A stretch of DNA of 5,483 nucleotides from an uncultured Acidimicrobiales bacterium (GTDB taxonomy: Bacteria; Actinomycetota; Acidimicrobiia; Acidimicrobiales; Iamiaceae). Below the pieces are notes generated by a model. It was not told where the DNA came from. It saw only the letters and a program-made list of their open reading frames with translations, and did no database searches. The stretch spans positions 1 to 5,483 of the forward strand of contig CALANQ010000396.1 in the NCBI GenBank assembly GCA_937926025.1, written 5' to 3'. Position numbers and translations under genes: made by a program. Positions 1 through 4,615 of this stretch are shown here, piece after piece. Position 1 is the first letter of the stretch; every line of letters begins with the position of its first letter.

Positions 1-1
1 G

Positions 2-130
2 GTCGGCGCCGCCCACCTGGCCCGCTACAAGCTGCCGAAGGACCTGGTCCTGGTGGAGCGCATCTCCCGATCGCCCTCCGGGAAGCCCGACTACGCCTGG
101 GCTCGCGAGCAGGTGGCGGACAGGGGCTGA
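2..130 (+). CDS. Acyl-CoA synthetase (FadD-like, AMP-binding family), C-terminal end
   Basis: This is a 42-residue C-terminal fragment whose start lies left of the window. The visible part fits the small C-terminal domain of the acyl-adenylate-forming (ANL) family. It has HLARYKLPKDLVLVE followed by RSPSGKPDYAWAR, where the lysine after SPSG (residue 28 of the fragment) sits where the family's catalytic A10 lysine is found. The pattern 'RSP(S/A)GK.DY.WA' is typical of actinobacterial FadD proteins that activate fatty acids or steroid side chains to acyl-CoA through an acyl-AMP intermediate. The enzyme is cytoplasmic. The substrate cannot be judged from so little sequence. The stop codon TGA at 128-130 is followed at once by a GC hairpin, and the next gene appears to have its own control site, so this gene probably ends its transcription unit here. 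Confidence 0.82.
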   Translation, partial: VGAAHLARYKLPKDLVLVERISRSPSGKPDYAWAREQVADRG

Positions 131-146
131 CGACCGCTACGGTCGT
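130..146 (+). terminator. GC hairpin after the acyl-CoA synthetase stop codon
   Basis: ACGACCG and CGGTCGT form a perfect 7-bp stem around a 3-nt loop, CTA. The stem begins on the last base of the stop codon. No T-tract follows (the next bases are GCCCCC), so it is not a canonical intrinsic terminator. Many high-GC actinobacteria appear to use U-poor hairpins, and the placement fits transcript ending or 3'-end protection. TACGGT inside the stem (138-143) also resembles a weak -10 element for the next gene, which is an alternative reading. Confidence 0.35.
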
Positions 147-156
147 GCCCCCGGCG

Positions 157-168
157 GAACACGTGTTC
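157..168. promoter_or_regulatory. Candidate LexA (SOS) operator before the glycosylase gene
   Basis: GAACACGTGTTC is a perfect 12-bp palindrome, 20 bp upstream of the ATG at 189. It has the form GAAC-N4-GTTC with N4 = ACGT, which meets the RNRY centre of the Bacillus/actinobacterial LexA consensus CGAACRNRYGTTCG. Including the flanks (G on the left, G on the right), 13 of 14 positions match; only the first C is replaced by G. The downstream gene encodes a DNA alkylation repair glycosylase, which makes SOS control biologically sensible. A basic alternative is some other palindrome-binding repressor, since the core also contains CACGTG. Confidence 0.6.
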
Positions 169-188
169 GCCAGGCGCCTCCCCCCGCC

Positions 189-1085
189 ATGCAGCAGCGC
201 ACCGTCGACCTCCCCTTCCCCATCGACCTCCACCGGACCTTCCACGGGATCCGGCGGGGCCAGCACGATCCCACGTGCCGTTTCGACGACTCCGGCGTGT
301 GGCGGGCGTCGCGCAGCCCGGCGGGTCCGGTCACGCTGCGCCTCGTGTCGCACGGCGACCAGGTCGAGGCCACGGCCTGGGGCGACGGCGCCGAGGCCGC
401 GCTCGACGCCGTGCCCAGCCTCATCGGCTGCCACGACGACGCCACCGGCTTCGACCCGCAGCACCCGCTGGTGGCTCGCCTCTGGCGGGACTTCTCGGCG
501 GTGCGGATCCCCCGATCCGGGGCGGTCACCGAGACGCTGGTCAACGTGGTGCTGGAGCAGCGGGTCACCACCTTCGAGGCACGCCGGGCCCAGGCCCAGG
601 TGGTGGCGCGCTGGAGCGAACCGGCCCCCGGGCTGGGCGATCTGATGCTGCCCACGGACCCGGAGGTCCTGGCCAACATCCCCTACTACGACCTCCACGT
701 CATCGGGGTCGAGCGGGCCCGAGCCGACACGGTGCGGCGCGTCGCGGCCTCGGCCCGCCGGCTGGAGGCGCTGGCGCTGCTGCCGCCCACCGAGGCGCGC
801 GAGCGGCTCACCAGCCTCGCCGGCGTCGGCCCCTGGAGCGCCGCCGAGGTGGCCCTCAGCGCCCTCGGCGACGCCGATGCGGTGCCCGTGGGCGACGTGC
901 ACCTGCCGTCGATCGTGACGTTCGCGCTCACCGGCGAGGCCGTCGACAGCGACGACGCCATGCTCGAGGTGCTCGAGCCGTTCGCCGGCCACCGCGGCCG
1001 GGTGATCCGCCTCATCGGCGCGGCCGGCATCTCCGCCCCGCGCCACGGCCCCCGCTACGCGCCACGCGACATCCGCGACCAGTAG
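189..1085 (+). CDS. DNA-3-methyladenine glycosylase, AlkA/HhH-GPD family
   Basis: The 298-residue product looks like a base-excision repair glycosylase that removes alkylated purines such as 3-methyladenine and leaves an abasic site. Residues 1-100 or so resemble the poorly conserved N-terminal domain of AlkA-type enzymes. The helical HhH-GPD domain follows from about 112: TETLVNVVLEQRVTTFEA (114-131) fits the first conserved helix. The hairpin-helix-hairpin is LTSLAGVGPWSAAEVAL (207-223), with the G-V-G turn at 212-214. The expected catalytic aspartate is D236 in VPVGDVHLPS. Length is normal for the family. The ATG at 189 is the only in-frame start nearby; it has no clear Shine-Dalgarno, so translation may be leaderless or weakly initiated. 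The LexA-like box at 157-168 suggests damage-inducible expression. I give no symbol because actinobacterial members differ from E. coli AlkA and may have other substrate ranges. Confidence 0.88.
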   Translation: MQQRTVDLPFPIDLHRTFHGIRRGQHDPTCRFDDSGVWRASRSPAGPVTLRLVSHGDQVEATAWGDGAEAALDAVPSLIGCHDDATGFDPQHPLVARLWRDFSAVRIPRSGAVTETLVNVVLEQRVTTFEARRAQAQVVARWSEPAPGLGDLMLPTDPEVLANIPYYDLHVIGVERARADTVRRVAASARRLEALALLPPTEARERLTSLAGVGPWSAAEVALSALGDADAVPVGDVHLPSIVTFALTGEAVDSDDAMLEVLEPFAGHRGRVIRLIGAAGISAPRHGPRYAPRDIRDQ

Positions 1086-1097
1086 CGGGCCCCCGAT

Positions 1098-1123
1098 CTG
1101 TGGATAACTTCCCGAATCCACAG
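1098..1123. promoter_or_regulatory. Perfect DnaA box within an inverted repeat
   Basis: Read on the minus strand, 1099-1107 is TTATCCACA, the exact strong DnaA box. On the plus strand 1114-1122 is GAATCCACA, a second box with two mismatches. Together they form the inverted repeat CTGTGGA (1098-1104) and TCCACAG (1117-1123), with 12 bases between. The site lies in the 107-bp gap between the glycosylase stop and the 79-residue gene, about 70 bp before the latter's start. It may be a DnaA-responsive operator or titration site, or a transcript hairpin ending the glycosylase message. There is no dnaA or dnaN gene or AT-rich unwinding region here, so I do not call an origin. Confidence 0.5.
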
Positions 1124-1180
1124 GGTTGCTCCCCTTCCTCCCCACACGGCAGCCGTCGTACGTTGACCCCAGCGCCCCCG

Positions 1181-1188
1181 AAGGAGGT
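1181..1188 (+). promoter_or_regulatory. Strong ribosome binding site fixing the GTG start at 1193
   Basis: AAGGAGGT matches the 16S rRNA anti-Shine-Dalgarno without mismatch and ends 4 bases before the GTG at 1193. It is by far the best ribosome binding site in the window. It decides the start of the small gene against longer in-frame readings that run back through the glycosylase gene. TACGTT at 1159-1164 could be a -10 element for this gene, but I see no matching -35. Confidence 0.8.
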
Positions 1189-1192
1189 CACC

Positions 1193-1432
1193 GTGTCCAG
1201 CTACCGCGTCACCCTCAAGGACCGCAGCACCGAGGAGATCGACGACGTCGACGCCTACCAGCAGGAAGGCCAGATGACCACGTTCTTCCGCACCGGCTCG
1301 GACCGGCAGGTGGTCGACACGTGGAGCACCCGCATGGCGAGCTTCCGCACCTCGGAGATCATCGCCATCCGCCGCCTGGACCCGGCGGTCCCCGCCGCGA
1401 TGGCACCGGTGGCGGACCTCCGGTCGGCGTAG
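1193..1432 (+). CDS. Small uncharacterised protein (79 aa)
   Basis: I do not recognise a named family. The product is 79 residues, acidic in its first third (DRSTEEIDDVDAYQQEG, about 11-27), has no cysteine, no signal peptide and no membrane segment, and so is probably cytoplasmic. The alternation of polar and hydrophobic residues (YRVTLKD near the start, EIIAIRRLD at about 57-65) suggests a small mostly beta fold. The last 15 residues are Ala/Pro-rich and probably disordered. It is a real gene rather than a chance frame: codons are strongly GC3-biased and a near-perfect Shine-Dalgarno precedes the GTG. The zinc-ribbon gene starts 10 bp after its stop, so the two are probably co-transcribed. 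The DnaA-box inverted repeat lies upstream. Function unknown. Confidence 0.78.
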   Translation: MSSYRVTLKDRSTEEIDDVDAYQQEGQMTTFFRTGSDRQVVDTWSTRMASFRTSEIIAIRRLDPAVPAAMAPVADLRSA

Positions 1433-1442
1433 CCTGGCCGCC

Positions 1443-1646
1443 ATGTCCCTCGCCGAGCCGGTGCCCGAGACCCAGTCGTTCCCCTGCCCGCGCTGTCGCG
1501 GCGAGGTCACCGAGGCGTACTACGGGCCGTGCACCTCGTGCCGCTCCGAGCTGCGCGCCGCCCAGGCCGGCGAGGCCCGCGACGTGGCGGTGGACTACGT
1601 GCCGAAGATGAACGTGACCCCCAACGCGGTGGCCAGCAAAGACTGA
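1443..1646 (+). CDS. Small zinc-ribbon protein (67 aa)
   Basis: The 67-residue product has four cysteines in two CxxC knuckles: C15-P-R-C18 and C30-T-S-C33, 11 residues apart. This is the layout of a single treble-clef/rubredoxin-type zinc ribbon. The segment AYYGPCTSCRSELRA follows the first knuckle. The C-terminal tail, VDYVPKMNVTPNAVASKD (50-67), is unusually specific for such a small protein. From memory, similar mini-proteins with the same tail occur across actinobacteria, but I could not verify this. Likely role: cytoplasmic zinc-binding adaptor or nucleic-acid/protein contact module; no enzyme motif is present. The ATG has no strong Shine-Dalgarno, and with only 10 bp after the preceding stop it may rely on translation of the upstream gene. 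Its stop codon sits 5 bp from the convergent glycosyltransferase stop. Confidence 0.82.
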   Translation: MSLAEPVPETQSFPCPRCRGEVTEAYYGPCTSCRSELRAAQAGEARDVAVDYVPKMNVTPNAVASKD

Positions 1647-1666
1647 CCCGGTCAGCCCTCGGGCTG
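1643..1666. terminator. Back-to-back inverted repeats at the convergent stop codons
   Basis: Two perfect inverted repeats abut and overlap. CTGACC/GGTCAG (1643-1655, one central base) includes both opposing stop codons: TGA of the zinc-ribbon gene and TCA (TGA on the minus strand) of the glycosyltransferase gene. CAGCCC/GGGCTG (1653-1666, two central bases) follows. Either could fold into a short hairpin of about 5 bp on both transcripts, and the tail-to-tail position suits a bidirectional terminator. There is no T-tract and the stems are short, so the call is tentative. Confidence 0.3.
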
Positions 1667-3238
1667 GGCGAACAGCACCACCGCCGACGGCTCCCAGGCC
1701 TCGGTGGTGTCGGTGAGGATCTCGGGCGGACGCTGGGCGCCGATGGCGTTGAACAGCGCCGGGCACGTCTCCTCGTGGGTGATGTAGTTGGTGCTGTACA
1801 CCAGGAAGATCTGGCGGTCGCCGGCCCGCTCCAGCAGCTGAGCGGCGAAGTCGTCGACGTCGGCCTCGTCGAGGCGCTCCTTGTAGTCCGTCCAGTCGAT
1901 GAGCTGCGGCGACTCGAAGCGCGGATAGGTGACCTGGTCGAAGCGGTCGCCCAGGATGCGCGACGTCGAGGGGCCCAGCTGGTCCGGGCAGTAGACCACC
2001 AGGGCATCGTCATCGGCCCGGGCCACGATGGCGTCGGCCGAGTGCTCGGCGTCGGACCGGGGCACGGTGATGTTCCGGTACCCGCCGATGGCGCCCAGGC
2101 CGAACAGGACCAGCAGCCCGACCAGGAGCGGAATGCGCGACAGCTGGGCCAGGCCCAGCGCCGCGAGCAGCACCACGAACGGGATGAAGACGGAGGCGTA
2201 GCGGCTGGCGTAGGTGGCGCCGGTCAGGTAGCCGATGGCGCACGCCAGGATCACCGTGCCGATGATGGCGATGGCGAAGGGCCGGGCCTTGGGGCGCGTG
2301 GCCAGGTCGACCTCCACCTTGCTCCCGCCGAGACCGATGCCCGTCAGGCCGGTGAGCGCCAGCAGGGCCACGAACCACCCCAGGACGAGCGCCTCGGCCT
2401 GGCCGCCGCCACCCAGGTCCGCCACGGTGAAGGTGAGCATCTCGGTGGGGCGCACCGGCCGGGCCCACGGCGTGCCCGTGTGGGCGCCCTGGTACAGCAG
2501 CACGCTGATCCACGGCAGGAAGAGGAGGCCGCCGACGACCATGGCGCCCATGACCTTGAACGTGGCCCGCAGGTCGTCGTCGCGGCCCGCCCGGCGGGCC
2601 CGCACGACGTGCACGATGAGCGCCACGCCCACGACGGCCAGCAGCCACATCGCCCAGTAGTGGGTCCACAGCAGCAGGGCCACCACGACGGAGATCCCGG
2701 CGAGGCGGGCCAGCGTGGGGCGGCGGAGGGCGTCGTCGAGCAGCAGCCAGCCCGCCAGGGCCAGCAGCATCACCAGCGAGTACATCCGGGTCTCGGTGGC
2801 GTAGCGGAGGGCGTAGGGCGAGACGGCGACCACGGCGAGGGTCAGCCAGGCGACCCGGCGGCCGCCCAGGCGGTTGCCGGCGATCCAGAACAGCGGCAGC
2901 GCAGCCAGCGAGAACACGCCCGAGAGCGCCCGCACCGCTTCGTTGCTCTCGCCGAACAGGGACATCCAGCCGTGGAGCAGCACGTAGTACAGCGGCGGGT
3001 GGCCATCGTGGCGCAGCGCCTCGGTGATGTCGCCCAGGGGCAGGCGGGCGATGTTGACGCTGAGGGACTCGTCCAGCCACAGGGGCGATTTCGTGACGAA
3101 GCGCAGCGCGATGCCCGCCAGGAGGGCACCGACGATGAGCACGTGGAAGGCGCGGGTCCAGCTCCCCCAGGCCAACGGATCGGTGTCGTCGGGTTCGACG
3201 GCCGCCGCAGCCTGCTCGGAAGACGATGGAACGGACAC
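1652..3238 (-). CDS. GT39/PMT-like membrane glycosyltransferase
   Basis: The 528-residue product looks like a GT-C fold glycosyltransferase of the PMT/ArnT (GT39) type, which moves a sugar from a polyprenyl-phosphate donor to an acceptor on the outer face of the cytoplasmic membrane. A polar N-terminus (about 1-30) leads into the first membrane helix (31-48). The first external loop has PLWLDESLS (52-60), with the acidic pair D56-E57 where the family's catalytic aspartate lies. DGHPPLYY at 78-85 is the second family signature. About ten further hydrophobic helices reach residue 388. The last 140 residues are soluble, with two cysteines (417 and 492) that could pair outside the cell. The GTG start lies 11 nt after the acyltransferase stop; no Shine-Dalgarno is visible, so coupling is likely. 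Upstream in-frame extension would run inside the acyltransferase gene. Donor sugar and acceptor are unknown. Confidence 0.85.
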   Translation of the reverse strand: MSVPSSSEQAAAAVEPDDTDPLAWGSWTRAFHVLIVGALLAGIALRFVTKSPLWLDESLSVNIARLPLGDITEALRHDGHPPLYYVLLHGWMSLFGESNEAVRALSGVFSLAALPLFWIAGNRLGGRRVAWLTLAVVAVSPYALRYATETRMYSLVMLLALAGWLLLDDALRRPTLARLAGISVVVALLLWTHYWAMWLLAVVGVALIVHVVRARRAGRDDDLRATFKVMGAMVVGGLLFLPWISVLLYQGAHTGTPWARPVRPTEMLTFTVADLGGGGQAEALVLGWFVALLALTGLTGIGLGGSKVEVDLATRPKARPFAIAIIGTVILACAIGYLTGATYASRYASVFIPFVVLLAALGLAQLSRIPLLVGLLVLFGLGAIGGYRNITVPRSDAEHSADAIVARADDDALVVYCPDQLGPSTSRILGDRFDQVTYPRFESPQLIDWTDYKERLDEADVDDFAAQLLERAGDRQIFLVYSTNYITHEETCPALFNAIGAQRPPEILTDTTEAWEPSAVVLFAQPEG

Positions 3239-3249
3239 GGCGGGCGACG

Positions 3250-4587
3250 CTACTGCCGCGCCCCGACGGTGCCCAAGGCACCCGGCCGGCGCCGTAGCCG
3301 CAGCCCGTCCTTGAACCGCTGGAGCGGCTCCTCCAGCAGGTACCAGCTGACGGCGGCGAAGAGGACGCCGGCCCCGACGCCGACCACCACCAGGTACCAG
3401 AAGCTGCTGTCGCCGGGCGGCGTGTGGACCCAGCCCGGCCACGCCGGCTGACCCAGGCCGCCCAGGCTCGCGATGGACCGCTTCAACCAGTCGAAGTGCC
3501 AGAGGTAGATCCCGTAGGACACCGTGCCCAGCCACACCAGCGGCTTCCACGACCACGCCGTGCGCACCCAGGTGCGGTCCTGCGGCCCGAAGACCGCCGG
3601 GAACATCAGCAGCAGGGTGAAGACCGCCAGGGAGATCTGGCGGCGGTGCCAGAACCAGCCCGAGTAGCCGGTGACGAAGTCCGCCGGACCCACCTGGTAG
3701 GCGTACCAGAGGAACAGCGCGAAGGCCGCCAGCCACCACGGCTCCACCCGGGCGCCCAAGCGGTCGAGCCGGGCCTTGAGCCGGTCGTCATGGGCCGCCC
3801 ACACCGACAGCACCGCAAGGGCCATGCCGGTGGCGAACAGGTCGAGGTTGGTGGGCAGCCAGTCGAAGGCGATCCCCCGCTTCGACGGCGCCCAAGCCTC
3901 GATGGCCACGCGCGACGCCGTGCCCCCCAGCCAGAGCAGGGCGCACCCGGCCAGGTGCAGGGCAGCGGTCTGGCCCGGCGTGCGGCCCCGCTTGACCAGC
4001 GCCGCCAGCGCCATCGCCCACAGCGGGATGACCAGGTAGAAGGTCATCTCCGTGCACAGGCTCCAGGCCTGCACCACGCCCCCCAGGACGGTGGTCGGCG
4101 AGTAGATCTGGAGGAACAGGTAGTAGCGCCACCAGTCCGAGCCCAGCTCGAAGGCGCCGAGGGCCCAGAAGAAGCTGAGCGCGACCCAGTACGCCGGCAC
4201 GATGCGCAGGATCCGGCGCCACCAGAACGACGCGGTCCGCTGGGCCGGGCGCCCCTCGACCTGCGCCGCCACGAACGGCCGGTAGATGAGGAACCCCGAG
4301 AGGACGAAGAACACCGCGACACCGCTGTCCATGACCGCGGTCAGGTCGTAGAGCGACCCGGTGCGGGCCGGACCGGCGTAGGAACCGGCGTGGTGGATCA
4401 CCACCATCAGGGCGGCGACGGCGCGCAGGACCTCGAAGCCGCCGAAATGCACCCGCGACGGAGCCCGACGAGTAGTTTCGGAGCCGTCGCGTGCCAGCAC
4501 GGCCGTGGTCACCGAGCTCCCGTCCCGACCCGGGCGTGGCGCCACGTGGTGGCCGCAGTCGACGAGATCACGCATCGATTCTTCCAC
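3250..4587 (-). CDS. Membrane acyltransferase, OafA/YrhL type (acyltransferase family 3)
   Basis: The product (445 residues from this start) is a multi-helix membrane enzyme that probably transfers an acyl group, often acetyl, to sugars of an envelope glycan or glycolipid. Family motifs appear in order: FEVLRAVAALMVVIHHAG (51-68), with the conserved R55 and H65-H66; VFFVLSGFLIYRPF (92-105); RRILRIVPAYW (124-134); AWSLCTEMTFYL (174-185), with E180; SYGIYLWHF (about 357-365); and a closing EEPLQRF (419-425). Hydrophobic spans suggest about ten helices. The start is uncertain. GTG 4587 has GGAGG six bases upstream, ATG 4575 has GGAAG, and GTG 4512 and GTG 4452 also remain possible. Residues 1-46 are polar, use more A/T-ending codons than the rest and contain no domain. 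It is first in an operon with the glycosyltransferase and is divergent from the flavoprotein gene. Confidence 0.87.
   Translation of the reverse strand: MEESMRDLVDCGHHVAPRPGRDGSSVTTAVLARDGSETTRRAPSRVHFGGFEVLRAVAALMVVIHHAGSYAGPARTGSLYDLTAVMDSGVAVFFVLSGFLIYRPFVAAQVEGRPAQRTASFWWRRILRIVPAYWVALSFFWALGAFELGSDWWRYYLFLQIYSPTTVLGGVVQAWSLCTEMTFYLVIPLWAMALAALVKRGRTPGQTAALHLAGCALLWLGGTASRVAIEAWAPSKRGIAFDWLPTNLDLFATGMALAVLSVWAAHDDRLKARLDRLGARVEPWWLAAFALFLWYAYQVGPADFVTGYSGWFWHRRQISLAVFTLLLMFPAVFGPQDRTWVRTAWSWKPLVWLGTVSYGIYLWHFDWLKRSIASLGGLGQPAWPGWVHTPPGDSSFWYLVVVGVGAGVLFAAVSWYLLEEPLQRFKDGLRLRRRPGALGTVGARQ
4535..4549. promoter_or_regulatory. Overlapping palindromes in the divergent start region
   Basis: CGTGGCGCCACG (4535-4546) is a perfect 12-bp palindrome. 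It overlaps a second one, CCACGTGG (4542-4549), giving three CGTGG/CCACG half-sites in 15 bases. The site lies 67-81 bp upstream of the flavoprotein ATG. If the acyltransferase starts at 4512 or 4452 it is intergenic and well placed as a shared operator; if it starts at 4575 or 4587 it is inside that gene. In GC-rich DNA such palindromes also arise by chance. Confidence 0.25.
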
Positions 4588-4615
4588 GCCCACCCTCCAG
4601 GACGGTTCCTCCTCC

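Noticed and set aside
1086..1192. Replication origin at the DnaA box
   Set aside because: There is only one exact box and one degenerate box, no AT-rich unwinding element, and no dnaA, dnaN or rpmH nearby.
1163..1192. TTGACC at 1163-1168 as a -35 element for the 79-residue gene
   Set aside because: A -10 at the usual spacing would fall on the ribosome binding site and start codon, so it cannot serve this gene in the normal way.
1055..1510. Minus-strand open frame across the two small genes
   Set aside because: The plus strand has a strong ribosome binding site, GC3 codon bias and a cysteine-knuckle motif; the minus-strand product is a Gly/Arg/Ala-rich shadow.
1529..3451. Long open frame (640 codons) on the plus strand opposite the glycosyltransferase
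   Set aside because: Its product is low-complexity, rich in Q, H, R, G and E, with no domain. It mirrors the strongly GC3-biased glycosyltransferase gene, whose membrane and catalytic motifs are clear. Long antisense frames are expected in such DNA.
3239..3739. N-terminal extension of the glycosyltransferase frame up to 3739
   Set aside because: The extension overlaps the acyltransferase C-terminus, has no family similarity, and the membrane enzyme is complete from GTG 3238.
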